Of a stretch of DNA of 64,000 nucleotides, positions 34,591-46,328 are shown piece by piece. Numbering within the stretch: the first letter of the stretch is position 1; every line of letters begins with the position of its first letter. Below the pieces are notes generated by a model. The model was not told the origin of the DNA. It was given only the letters and a program-made list of their open reading frames with translations, and did not search any database. Source of the DNA: Trachythela sp. YZ-2020 (Eukaryota; Cnidaria; Anthozoa; Malacalcyonacea; Clavulariidae); NCBI GenBank assembly GCA_016169945.1, contig JADLSH010000164.1, forward strand, positions 868,001 through 932,000, in the 5' to 3' direction. Both the position numbers and the translations under genes were made by a program.

Positions 34591-35989
34591 CCTGCAAATA
34601 ACAGCCGCCCGATTGTCTTGTTCCTCGACCAAACGAACGTCTGCGAAATAACCTGAAAAATTCCATACTGATTATCTCAATATGCCCCGATTCTGGGCAT
34701 CTTCTGATTGGCTAGTACATAATTATTGCATAAATTACCAAAACTATTGCATTAACGTTCGCATAAATTACACAAGTCTTTGAAATTCAATATGTCTGTG
34801 CAAATATTTAAAGTGATTTGCATGTTATGCTCGAATTACACAGAAAAAGGATCAAGGTATTATATTGACAAGAGTAGACGTAATGCCAACAATGCATCAA
34901 GATTATATAATTACCTTCCCGTTGAGTGGAAGTCTGCATTCTCGGCCCATATTATCGACAAAGACAGAGTGATATGTAAGCATTGCCTGAAACTTCTGGA
35001 CAGAAGGCAGCGTACAATTACTAACTTGACTGAAATAAACTATACTATACGCCGTTAAATGAAGTTGATTTCACATCACCATCGAAGTACCTTGCATTGA
35101 GTGATGATAATGATTGTACATCAGAGACAGATACATTTATTCCAATGGCACGAAGTACTCCAATTAAATCTCGTCCGTCATCAAATAGGATAGCTATGAA
35201 TGCAGGGCAGCCTGAATCTCTCGAACATGGTGTACAGGTATGCTATGAATCTATTCACGTATAATATGTTTCCGATTGTTGGTGGATTTGATTTTGTTGT
35301 AATAATGGATATTAATATATGAAAAATGTTGTCAACTAAACTTTAATAGTTTGGATCAAAATCATCAAATACAGTGTCTACAGTTCAGGAACCTTTTCCA
35401 TTATGTAGGTTGTAGTGTCATGGCCATCCCAGGGTAGACGTCGTAAACTGCACCACTTGGTCGTGCTGTCTTGAGAGGAACATGGAAGGAAATTGCTTCC
35501 GCATCCTTCCGTGTGTAGGAAATCAGGTCTGAGCTATATAAATGTTTGCTGAAGCAACTCTCTGGTGAGTGTTGTAACATTGTTTCATCGAGGGAAAAGA
35601 GAAGACATCATTTAGAAAGTGTGGTGTCGATGACATTCGAAATCTGTCATTTAAGAGAATTTGTGTGGAAATGAAAGCACAAGCACCCTTGTTGTATTCG
35701 GTGTTAATGATCATAGCAATTCCTGGTAGCCAATGCAAGGAGCCAATTGAATGGACTCCAAGTGTTGCTGTAGCAGCCTACATACATCTGAAGCAATGGT
35801 GTAAATTGGTCAACAGTGTGCAGCTTGTTCTGATGATGCTGATAAAGTTCAATGGATTTCATGTATGTTTACCATCAATTAGAATAATATTATTTATGAC
35901 TGAATTTATTTTATGTGCCATAAAATGTCAGGCATCTTGTGTCCAGATGTGCATGAGGATTTTTGAAGTAATACACCCCTGGATTGAAA

Positions 35990-38200
35990 AGGGGTGCAAT
36001 TGTTAAGTAAAGGTCCATACATACAGTATGAGCACGTTTTCCTTGACAAGTTTATTTGTTTGTGTGTAAGGCAAACTAAGTTTTTTTGATCAAGCTTTTA
36101 AACAAGGCTCCTTGTCGAGGAAAACATGTCAATGTTTTGCTGTACACACGGGCAAATAAAACTTGTCAAGGAGACTTGCTCGTTTATATGGGCCTGCTTA
36201 AAAATTAACCCATTAGCTGACAATGCGTCAGATGCGCCCTGCTTTAGTATTTACTCTGTCTAACGCCAGACAATTTTACTTGTCAGTGGTAGAGTACTGC
36301 CAGTTAATCGGTTAACAAAATTAAACTATCTGCCATTGCCTCTAATAATTTAACTGTAGGCAGAGACCTAACAGAAATCATTCCTGACAGATGGGTGTAC
36401 TGGTGCAGTTTGCCCAAAAGGTTGCTTTCCAATTGTTAACTGTCACAGATTTAGATTTTTATTGGTTTGATTTGTGTGTATACAAACTATCATCCTTTGC
36501 AATTTTTTTCTGGCAGCAGAAATTATAATCCTGAGTATTCGGTGTGTGTGGTGATGTAACATCATATAATTATATTCTTAATATCAATATTTTGTGACAG
36601 TCCTGTAAATATTCCTTAAGTTCAGGAAATTTTTTTTAATTGTTATTTACTGGTCTTTTCAGGCCGTGTAATCTATTTTCAACAATGAAAATAGGTGTAT
36701 CAGCACCATATTTTAATAAACTAGTCATCCAAGGATAGTGTAAAGTTTTAGAAGACAAATGCTATGTTACATGGTTAATAGTGCGTACGTAATTGTTGTG
36801 CATCCATGTTGTGTTGTGTTGATATTTGCATATTACGTATTTACACGAGCAATTTTTATTTGGCAATTATATTTACCTTTGCCCTTGAAAATTGATGAAA
36901 TGTGACAAGCTTTTGAAAAGCTAGCATGCCAGTTTTTCAACAAGTACACTTGTCAATGAAAATCTTGTAATATTTCATCATTCGTAATTCTAAATTCGCG
37001 ATGAGTGATTTATGTTTTTGCCAGTATATTATAGTAAGCAGATAAAATTGTCTTTTGTTTACGGTTGCAATATTTGATTAGTTTTATTCAACTAATTACA
37101 AATATGTCAACTCAACTTATTTATTATTTCATCGTATACATAAAATTTCGAGAGTACGGTTGTACACAGACTACTAAAATAAAGGCTAAGCAAAACTAGA
37201 ATGTGTATATAGAATGCATCATACATCATAGTTATATATACAGACGCATCCTCACCAAAATTCCATTCGCATTTGTAAACAACTGCCGCCCCGTCAACAG
37301 AGATTTGTTCTATTAATATTGCATAACAAATGTCAAATTTCAAAATTATGCAGTTCATACTACACTCTACTACTCTAGTGACTCTACAAATTACACTCTA
37401 CGAGTCTACGGACAGAGTATAGCAACTTCTACTATCTATAAAATTCGCCAGAAACAATACAGTAGCCGTATTAATGTGTATAAATTGTACGCAAGTTGAC
37501 TTACCTTAGATCGCTGGTAAAATCCAATGCTGTATACTATAACTGGCATATTCGCTATTTATGGTAAGGCCAAAGGGATCTCATATATAACCAGCACCAA
37601 CTACCAAGTCCAAAATATGTGACATGTTTGAGGCGAAACTTACGCTTCGGAATTTATAAAAATATTGCAATAATGAATATTCGACCCATTCAGTATTGTC
37701 TATTGAATATATAAATGACAAAACGCACTACTAATCAAAAAAGCCAAAATGAAAACGTTTATTTATAAATTTGATCGTATTTCCATCACATTCCCACTCC
37801 CAGCTGGCCACCATTGTGCGGTGTTTCGTTCCGTGATACTTGAACGCATGTGTTTATAGCTACCAGGGGAGTTAGCAACCCAATATTATATTTAAATAGA
37901 TTGTTATGATGTAGACGTTTAATAACTACAACCAAAATGTTGTTCGTAAATCTAATTAAACACTGCATGAATACAACCGAATTGAGCTATAAGATAACTT
38001 GAAAGTGCTTAAAAAAGTTTCAACCCCAAAGTTTAACAGATACGGTATTAATAGAGAATCTTAGCAAACACCCCCCGGAAAGTTTACACTATGATGTATG
38101 TATGTATCTATCTATGTATCTATGTGTCTATGTATGATAGCTCGTGTGAATTTTCGCCCCTCATCACAATACTGCAAAGTTAAAAACTTTGCACTAAAAA
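35990..38200. other. Long intron-like stretch, no exon recognised
   Basis: Between the second and third DUF6589 exons I see no coding block. 36010-36190 contains an imperfect inverted pair (CTTGACAAGTTTATTTG and CAAATAAAACTTGTCAAG). 36240-36290 is an inverted copy of the dispersed GTAAAATTGTCTGG motif. 38090-38140 is a TATG/TATC microsatellite. Confidence 0.5.
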
Positions 38201-40297
38201 TGTGACAAGTTTGGAACTGTATTTGATGAAGTTCTTCGCCAAGAAAAAGATTCTGATGAGAAAGCTATGAAAGAGTCACACTCACACGAAAGAAAGCATC
38301 TAAAGAGAAATCATTTGATCCTATTGTTGTTGAGGTACTGGAACAAATTGTAACATCAGTATCAAGTGAAGTGGTGTATTCCACTGCTGAGCACTCCCTT
38401 GTTATGGCAAGCAAAACGTCTAAGGAAAGTACATTACATTTGTCGCCTGGATGCAAGTATGTGATTGATGATTTTGACATTTTTCAAAGAGTTAGGACAA
38501 TGACTGAAGAGAATCAAAATAAAGATTTGCACTGGGTAAATCATAACAGAATACCAAATAGAGTTTCAGGCAATCATCTTCCAGATGACGGACCTATTTG
38601 TGAAATCAATGAGTTGGAAAATGCTAAAATTGTCCCTTCACCCACTGAACATGTTATGCAAAGACATAACTACATTACCCTTATTGAAAGGATTCTTGTT
38701 TCATGTATACCTTACCTTAAATTCTGTGAAGATGTAGTGAACAAGCATATACCACACAACTCTGCAGCACAAACTGGGATTAAATCCCAAAAGGTATGGT
38801 AATTACAGTATATCTATCCACACAAATCATATTTTGCAATTGTAAAGCTACTGTAGCCTATAAAAATGTTAATATAAGGTTAAAATATCTGATTCCTGTT
38901 GTAGGATCCACATGCTGCCTTCGTTTTTCCGACTGTTGACATAAATTCACAATTTCATATAACCGCCCAGTTAAGAGAAAGGGCACATTTAGGAGTTTTA
39001 TCCTGTAGCCTATAAATGCCTGACCATCACCATGATCACCTACAGTACTGCATGTTGTAAGCTGTGATGATGATCAGCAGTGACACAGCCAAGCAAGGGG
39101 ACCGTCTCTGCTCCCCCCCCCCAAATGACCTCCAGTACTCTCCTTTGCGAAAAGTTTAAATTCAGGGCAGAAAGTGTGTGGGGGAGGGGGGTGTACAAGG
39201 TGTGAAATAACGATAATAATGGCCTTTTCATATCTGGTCTCAGAATGCAAGAAATTGGGAGAGCATGTGCCTAGCACTCTTGCATCATTGCTGTTCGTTT
39301 TTGGAATCTATGTTTGGTATACCTTCCCCCAAGAGTGTGCACCCTGGCCACTGATGCTCAGTTCGACATAACATACTCTATATATAGGGTGGGTCATGAA
39401 ACATTTTCAATAATTTGTGATTGGCCATGAAATTTTGTTGAGATACAGAGGATGGGCCACAGAAATGTTTTGGGAAAGTCATTTTCCCCCCCAGAAAGGT
39501 TATTACAACTCTTAAACGTTTAGTAATTTCAGGATGTCACATTCAAATTCAGGTAAAATCAAAGAAGTGATGCCCCCACCTCCCCACTCCAAATTCTTTG
39601 CCGTAGTCAATTTAAATCTTAATTATTTGTGATTGACTACATAAATGACCAAACATCATTGTTTATTAGGAGTGCCTTGGTATTATATTTCATAACGAGA
39701 ACACTTCTGATGGTATACTCAAAGTATTGAAGCAATTATATGGGTACGTACCAGCAGCATCAGACAAGAATGTTAATGTGTTCCATGAAGCTGGTGTGGT
39801 TGGTGATCAGCTGACAATTGAACGAGCAGTAAACTGTCTATTATCTTTGTCAAATGGCTTCTCACCTGTGGAAAGGTTGGAAGGATTACACTGCAAGATC
39901 GCGGACTGGCATACAGAACTTAAGTTTCTTTCTGTAAGTATAATAGTTTACTGATATACAACCCTCTTTATGACATGTTTTACAGTGGAAAGGATTCTTG
40001 TTAGATTTAATATCAGAGTGAAATGTTAGGTAGACCAGGCTCCCAAACCGCTGCTTGTAAAGCCAATGCTCTCATCTTGTGTTATCAAAAATAACGTTGA
40101 TATACAAGAGTTTACGTTTCATGATACACAATTTACCTTTAGCTTCTATTCAGAAGACTCTATTGTACAAAAGCTGCAGACGATAAATGTACATTGTTCC
40201 CTGACAGAAAGTTGATTAATAGAAGAAACGTGTCACATGATACTGAACATGCTTATTCCCAGAACAAGCAAATGTTAATCATAGCACTGAAACCAGG

Positions 40298-40367
40298 ATA
40301 GTATTCTATTTCCCAACACTCGCATTCTAGCTCAGTTGATTAGGTATGGGAAATATTAGTCAGCGGG
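40298..40367 (-). repeat. Split direct repeat B2 of the DIRS-like element
   Basis: This 70-bp block starts ATAGTATTCTATTTCCCAAC and ends ATTAGTCAGCGGG. It is identical, as far as I can read, to 40827-40896. Confidence 0.85.
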
Positions 40368-40439
40368 TCAAAGTGAGTCAAAGACGAACTTTATGTGCTA
40401 GTAACCGCACGAATTTCCCAGGGCAGGTGGGCGGGTGGG

Positions 40440-40830
40440 TTCGTCTCGCTACCATTCCCACTTTGTTGCTGACTTGAAGTTAACTGAGCTAAAACGGAGT
40501 CACAGTATAGAGACGACCAGTAGGGCCACTCATTTGAAATTTTGTGTGGCCGCTCATTACGCATTGACAGCCAGTCAATTGCTTTTCCTGGCCAATAAGC
40601 ATGCTGGACTAACTTTCCTGGCCAGTAAACTGCATATTTTTGCATAAAAAGCCGGCTACATGTTGCATCGCCGAGTGGCCCTACTGGTCATCTCTATACT
40701 GTGACTGAGTGTAATCGCCTTCTTTAGGCTTAATATCCTCATCTACATCCTATTCATTATTCATCAATCCATATTAGATATTGTTTATACCTAATCCACT
40801 TTCGCATATAATTACGAGCGTTGAGAATAG
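40440..40830 (-). repeat. Split direct repeat A2, enlarged by a MITE
   Basis: Outside the MITE it matches A1 (46146-46328) nearly base for base. Shared blocks are TTGCTGACTTGAAGTTAACT and TAATCGCCTTCTTTAGGC, running through to TTACGAGCGTTGAGAATAG. Confidence 0.85.
40499..40705. mobile_element. MITE inserted in repeat A2, about 207 bp
   Basis: The ends GTCACAGTATAGAGACGACC and GGTCATCTCTATACTGTGAC are inverted. The uninterrupted A1 copy reads AAAACTGAGTGTAATC at this point, which defines the insertion. The two imperfect flanks (GGA and TGA) may be a 3-bp duplication. Confidence 0.8.
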
Positions 40831-40896
40831 TATTCTATTTCCCAACACTCGCATTCTAGCTCAGTTGATTAGGTATGGGAAATATTAGTCAGCGGG
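40827..40896 (-). repeat. Split direct repeat B1 of the DIRS-like element
   Basis: A 70-bp block equal to B2 at 40298-40367, lying directly against A2. This adjacency is the diagnostic B1-A2-B2 arrangement. Confidence 0.85.
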
Positions 40897-40967
40897 AGTT
40901 CATTGCTTCACTTTCTTCCAGACCTCCTGGCTACACGTCGCCTTCCAACGTCCCTTTTACCCTCCCC

Positions 40968-41035
40968 CTAACTAACCCCAAACCTTAACCCAAACCTTAA
41001 CCCAAACCCTAACCCAAACCTCCCAAACCTTCTAA
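40968..41035. repeat. Telomere-like CCAAACCTTAAC tract
   Basis: TAACCCCAAACCTTAACCC repeats with variation (AACCCAAACCTTAACCC, AACCCTAACCC) between B1 and the end of the recombinase gene. It resembles degenerate CCCTAA repeats with a 12-base period. Confidence 0.6.
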
Positions 41036-41086
41036 TGTCACATGCAGAAATAAAATCAAGGCAAAACAAACAATCAGATTACCTAG

Positions 41087-42076
41087 CTAGGTGGAAGTGT
41101 TAAATACAGGAAAAGCGAACTGTTTTAATTGATTTAGTTGTTCCCAATTTGGCGTAGCCTCCATACTTGCACCAGACGCTAATCGAGCTGATGCCCCCAT
41201 TGGATTGAGCACCTTCGCGAGCTGAAGATAATGGAGAGCAGTGTGGCGACGATTCCATCCCACATGGTTCATAATCTCGGACAATTCAGCGCCGGTTAAC
41301 GCCAAGGTAATCGCACAACCGGCCCTAAATCCATGCACAGTTTCCCCATTGTCCACCTCCATTGCCGTCAAATACTGCTTCAAGCGTGCTTCTGCTGCGG
41401 ATGATGTGAAAGGTGCATTCTTGATGCCACCATTGGGTGCGGTAGGATGAAATAAATACCCCGCCGTGAGATCAACCCCCATTCCTTGCGCGAGTGCCAC
41501 ATATTTCTCAATGGCCGCCACTGGACAGATGGTAAGATTAGGGTTCCTCCTGATCCCAAACACGTTATGGTCACCATCTCGAAGAGTCTTACCCCAGACA
41601 TGGTTGAATAACAGGCCATCATCGTTAGGGAAACGTAGTATTTCAGGCACCTTAACTTGTCCCATGTCTCCTGGACGATCGCCACTAAAAAAGATGGCCT
41701 TAAAATACGCTTGATCACGAGCAATAAGGAACCGTTGAGTCTCAGACAACGTAGGACCATCCGCCAAGCGATCCAAATGCAAAGCCAGGCGGACCAACTT
41801 ATCAATGAGAAACGGAGTCGCCTGTTTTGGAGTAACCCGAGCTTGAAGTTGCTCAGCGGTCAGTATCCGCAGATAATCTCGAACCGTCTGATCAGCAGCC
41901 GGATTACCCAGACCCAAGCGCTTATCCCATGCGCCATCACGACCGAGTGCTGAGAAAATAGACCGCAACTTGCCTATGTACGAATCGACTGTTTTGAAAG
42001 ACAAACGCATTGGACAATCACACTCGTGGACCCCACGTTGTCCTAGAAAAAGGCAACCATTTTTGTGTTTTACCAT
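41087..42076 (-). CDS. Tyrosine recombinase of the DIRS-like element
   Basis: This 329-residue open frame begins MVKHKNGCLFLGQRG. It contains an N-terminal CHC-type cluster (HECDCP) and a helical SAM-like DNA-binding segment over residues 20-110. The catalytic domain shows the first arginine in FFSGDRPGDMGQVK, the H-x-x-R box in VHGFRAGCAITLAL, and the final His/Trp and Tyr region in HVGWNRRHTALHYLQL. These are the tetrad positions of tyrosine recombinases. The enzyme would insert a circular cDNA without target duplication, consistent with the split direct repeats. The frame is intact and ends 190 bp before B1. It is the best preserved gene of the element. Confidence 0.85.
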   Translation of the reverse strand: MVKHKNGCLFLGQRGVHECDCPMRLSFKTVDSYIGKLRSIFSALGRDGAWDKRLGLGNPAADQTVRDYLRILTAEQLQARVTPKQATPFLIDKLVRLALHLDRLADGPTLSETQRFLIARDQAYFKAIFFSGDRPGDMGQVKVPEILRFPNDDGLLFNHVWGKTLRDGDHNVFGIRRNPNLTICPVAAIEKYVALAQGMGVDLTAGYLFHPTAPNGGIKNAPFTSSAAEARLKQYLTAMEVDNGETVHGFRAGCAITLALTGAELSEIMNHVGWNRRHTALHYLQLAKVLNPMGASARLASGASMEATPNWEQLNQLKQFAFPVFNTST

Positions 42077-42103
42077 TATTATCCTTAAACACCAAAAACC
42101 TGG

Positions 42104-44112
42104 TCAAATTCTCTTGGGGTTGCGGTTAACAAACCTGGGTTTCCTGGTAATGCAGACAAGAAACATCGACAATTGGTGGAGACGGTTATCAATACTCGCC
42201 TGAGCTAACACATTTACCCCTGCTGAACCAGGGGATGGCCACGGTGTAAAATGTGGTAAAGGGTTGCCATTCAAATCGCGCATGACGTTTGAGTCCAGAG
42301 CCATCAGGTCGCACGTATGTCCAGTCGGACCCCCAAATCGCTGTTGCACCAAATTCCACAATTCTTCATCCAAGTGACAATCTGAAGCCGACAATCGGCG
42401 AGACGGAGCATCCGCCGGATTATCCTTACTGGAAACATGGGCCACCCGAAGATATACATTCAAACTTTGCGGTAGCAAAGAACAAACTCTTAATCGCCCG
42501 ATTCAGGGAGGAACTGCGACCACCTTTATTATTCCATGCATACACGACTGCCTGGTTATCCACCATGGCATCCACTTGCGCATTCTCAATGACATTCTTA
42601 AACGAAAACAATACTTTCTCCAATGCGATCGCCTCTTTTACAGAGATGTCCAACGATTGTTCGTCCTGCGACCAATAATCAGAAACTTCTTGTTGAACCG
42701 GCGAGGTGATATAGCCACCCCAACCAACAGCTGAGGCGTCTGATGCAACTATCTGAATATGGCGTTCTTCTTTCCAGGGTAAACGCTGCCGCCAGGTATT
42801 GAGAAATGACCAGTGGGCAATCTCCTCTCTCAAAGGACCACGCAAAGGAATGAGCTTACCTGTCCTTTTGGCCATTGAGATAGCGGCATTCATTTCACGG
42901 GTAAACAAGATAGCTGCAGGTATGGCCAGAGAGAATGACACACACTTCCCCACCAATTTCTGAAGGGTTTTAATAGTAGTTTTCTTTCCTTTCAAGATAT
43001 CTGCCACCAGAGTGAGAAACTTCACTTGTTTGTCCGGGATCATCTCGAAGATTTCCTCAATGGAATTCACCAAGAACCCGAAATATGGCACTATCTGGCA
43101 GGGCACCAAAATGGATTTCGACAAATTCAAGAAATAACCCAATTGCACCAAAAAATATGCCGCCAGGAACAGAGCCGATTTCGCGGCCTCAAAATGACGT
43201 CGGTCATCAGATTCCAGACTCGTGTATGCCCCATGACTCAACGAAACTCGTAGTTCACCGTTGTGCCGATCATCAATATATAACGAGCAGGGAACGCGAA
43301 TCGACCGAAGATAACTGGACACCACCAGGCCAGTGGTGTGATAAACGTAAGGTGACGTTTTCCAACCGAACGGAAGGGTATTATAGAGGAAGACCCATCC
43401 ACCCCATTGAATGCCAAAAAATTGACGACTCGGTTGATCCAGCAAGATTGGTTCATAACCAGACTTATCATCCAAGACAGTCTGGTACGAATGATACTCG
43501 ACATACCGCGGAAGGTCACTAAGCCGGTCCAACTGAAAAGTATTATCTTTAATCCAAAGGTTTAAAAACCGTGCATCATAGCATACTCGAGGCTTAATTG
43601 GTTCTACCGTTAATGGGAGGATTAAGTGGGGCATCTTCACTTGGTCACCTCTCCCAAGCAAAGAGATCGCACCATTCCCGATCCGTTCAATCAAAGTTGT
43701 CCGAATAAATTGGGCAAACGACCGACAAGAGATGTTATTGGAAAAATGGGACGACGGTGGTCTATCTGAATCATATGTCCGACCCTTGAACACACCTTGA
43801 TAGTGTTGAAAATGGGGAAATATAGATACTTTATCCCGGATCCATCCTAACACTTGAGCCTGCTGCGGTACTGGAGAGTTACCCACCATACTATCCCAAT
43901 AGTCCGCATGTGCAATGAAGTTCCCCTGCACGAAACGAAACAGGATTACGGAAAACTAAATCAGCCGGATCGGCCAAAGAATTACCATTGGCAATACGTT
44001 CCAATTCTGTGTCAGAAACTGTCAACCCTCCACTAGCATCCACTGGGTTCTCATTCATATCCACCCATTCGATCGATGTTGGTTCACTGCCGAGTGTGTC
44101 AGAAATTTCCAT
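42104..44112 (-). pseudogene. Reverse transcriptase-RNase H of the DIRS-like element
   Basis: The main frame 43931-42426 encodes RT motifs KPRVCYDARFLNLWI, YQTVLDDKSGYEPILL (catalytic Asp), LPFGWKTSPYVYH and LYIDDRHNGEL (DD pair), then RNase H with VASDASAVGWGG, VKEAIALEKVLF and VDNQAVVYAWNN, covering D-E-D. Two frame changes break it. Near 43910 an upstream frame (44112-43891, with EWVDMNENPVDASGG) overlaps the start. Near 42460 the frame passes to 42478-42104 (VAHVSSKDNPADAPSRRLS, HFTPWPSPGSAGVNVL), the usual C-terminal region of DIRS-like polyproteins. Either could be programmed, but decay is simpler. The RT and RNase H active-site residues are all present. Confidence 0.8.
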
Positions 44113-44513
44113 AATCTGGGAATCAAAAATCTGATCACACTCCCAATCCCAAGTAATGAATGCGTCTGCCTATAAGGCAAGAACATTTTTTTTTTTTTTT
44201 TTTTTTAGAACCCAGAGGGCCAGTAGAAGGATGACAGCTCTGACCCGGCCTAACTGGGGGAATATAAGGGACTCTTTTTCAAAAACTGCCAACCCACCAT
44301 GACCCCCCAATCGCGAAAAGAGGGGAAAATATATGTATAAAATAAAATGACTATTTGTTACCCTGAGAGCAAACACGCATATACATGGACACACAATAGA
44401 TGTATTTTAATTGAACACACAAGAACAAAGGAAATATACATTCTCCCATGCAATAACATGTAAATCCCACGCCAATATTATTATATCATCAAATCGAACA
44501 TATATTCTATAAA

Positions 44514-46240
44514 TTATGTTGGTGTGTCCGAGTAAACAGAGGTGGAAACGCCGGAATCTTTCCTTGCCCGTTGATCTCTTTTCCTTTTGTAACACGTTGC
44601 TTGGATATGACCTGGTAAATTACAATAAAAACACACACGGTTGTCCATCCCTGGCCGAGTCGAGCGCAATTTCTTCGCCGGCATACGAGGTTCGTCAGCA
44701 GATTTACGCAGATACCGTTTGTCCACTCGACTCACACGCTCAAGAACCTTTTCATGGTCTTTATCTCCCAACACAGCCACAAGTACCTCTCTGAAGTAGT
44801 CTGCAGGCTCGCTGATCTTGTCCCGCAGGGTGTCATTACGCGGCCCGAAAATACAAACTCTTCTCATGCTTTAACTCCCGAGCTGTTTCTTTCAATACCT
44901 CCAGAAGTTCCAAGGCGTCATATTTATTGAACTCGCAGCCAGGTCTGGAAGTCATGGCCACAATCTTCCTCTGAAGATTCTCCACTGAAGGTTTTGAGAA
45001 CGTTTCCATCGTTTTCATAAGTTGTGCAAATTCCTGTTTTAACGCCTACAATATGCAACAAGCTATTATAAGTCCTTTAACGCTTTGCACTAATAACCAC
45101 CATTCATGTAGAAGATGGTTACCTATGTACCAATGGGAAAAAAGGGAATATCTCTCCCAGTGGTGATCCCTCATAAACACTTCAAACTCCCCAAAGATCA
45201 ACTATCCAACTGGCAGTCGAGACAATCATCCACACAGGTGATTACTCATCAAATACATCGAACTTAAGTAATGTTCAACAGGCAGTTAAGTTAATCATTT
45301 ATATAGGTGATTGCTCACAACGCACTTCAAGTGCACAAAAGACCAACTGTCCAACTGGCAGTCGAGGCAATCATCCCCGCCGGTGATTGCTTACCAAATA
45401 CGTCACACTCATAAACGATAATCACTGTCCAACTGGCAGCTACTCGAGCCAATCATCCACTTAGGTGATTGCTCCCAGCACTTTAAACTCACCAAGACCA
45501 ACTTACAGACTATTTATTTTATCAGACAATTCAAGCGATCATCCACACAGGTGATCGCTCATAATGCACGTCAAATTCACAAAAGACCCACTGTCCAACT
45601 GGCAGTCGTCAGTCGAGGCAATCATCCACGCGGGCGATTGCTCACTAAATACTCCAAATTCACAAAGATCAACTATCCAACTGGCAATACAGTACTACAG
45701 TATACAACAGTATATTACTATATACCACTCGCAAATTTATGAGTGTGCCAGAGAACATAATATCATGCAATCGTTTCAGAAAACAAGCACTAACAATAAC
45801 ATGGTTCAGCGAACAAATTACGCCCATTTACAAAATTGAAAATATAGCCCAAACGTTTTCCAATCTATCCAAAGTTTGGATAGCCGGGTACGTCTTAAGG
45901 CAATAGAAGAACAAATGGGATCTGTCAATAAGTAATCGAAATATAATTATACCTCTAACTCCGCATTCTGTACGCCTTCCATCGGCGGCTGTTCGCCTTG
46001 AGGATGTTGGTCTACATGATCTGGCGCTTGTGGCTGCTCAACAACAGCATTCGAATTCTGTGGCTGTGGAAATTGCACATCGCCTTCAATCGGTTCAGCC
46101 ATGACAGAAAATATATAAATTCGTGCGACTTGGTGATGGACGGGCTTCGTCTCGCTATACCATTCCCACTTTGTTGCTGACTTGAAGTTAACTGAGCTAA
46201 AACTGAGTGTAATCGCCTTCTTTAGGCTTAATATCCTCAT
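44514..46240 (-). pseudogene. Gag-like ORF of the DIRS-like element, with a predicted intron
   Basis: Three coding pieces lie in order on the minus strand. 46240 to about 45952 contains a Pro/Gln-rich N terminus starting MAEPIEGDVQFPQPQ at 46100. 45048-44836 contains LMKTMETFSKPSVENLQ and LELLEVLKETARELKHEK. 44867-44514 contains DTLRDKISEPADYFREVL and a CCHC zinc knuckle, CFYCNLPGHIQATC. A GT-AG intron from about 45951 to 45049 would join the first two in frame (GAG|GTATAA to TTGTAG|GCG). A one-base shift near 44855 breaks the third. The zinc knuckle implies nucleic-acid binding. Between this and the RT lies a poly-A run (minus strand) at about 44187-44209. Confidence 0.65.
45180..45690. repeat. 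Minisatellite inside the predicted gag intron
   Basis: The block CCAACTGGCAGTCGAG followed by (G/A)CAATCATCCAC and GGTGATTGCTCA recurs about every 75-90 bp. Copies lie near 45208, 45352, 45430, 45594 and 45678, with partial copies near 45290 and 45540. Confidence 0.75.
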
Positions 46241-46328
46241 CTACATCCTATTCATTATTCATCAATCCATATTAGGTATTGTTTATACCTAATCCACTTT
46301 CGCATATAATTACGAGCGTTGAGAATAG
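46146..46328 (-). repeat. Split direct repeat A1 (5' end) of the DIRS-like element
   Basis: This 183-bp block has the same sequence as A2 without its MITE. It ends TTACGAGCGTTGAGAATAG, directly against the resumed DUF6589 exon. Confidence 0.85.

Larger units (their letters stand above)
40298..46328 (-). mobile_element. DIRS/PAT-like tyrosine-recombinase retrotransposon
   Basis: In transcript sense (minus strand) the order is A1 repeat, gag, RT-RNase H, recombinase, B1, A2, B2. A1 is 46146-46328, B1 is 40827-40896, A2 is 40440-40830 (enlarged by a MITE) and B2 is 40298-40367. This split direct repeat (A1...B1-A2-B2) is the layout of PAT/Ngaro-type elements and replaces LTRs. No target duplication is expected or seen. 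All main domains are recognisable, though several frames are broken. It lies within an exon of the DUF6589 gene, so it is younger than that gene copy. Confidence 0.85.

Noticed and set aside
44187..44209. Poly-A tail of a retrocopy (poly-T on the plus strand).
   Set aside because: It lies inside the DIRS-like element between gag and RT, with no retrocopy body or duplication beside it.
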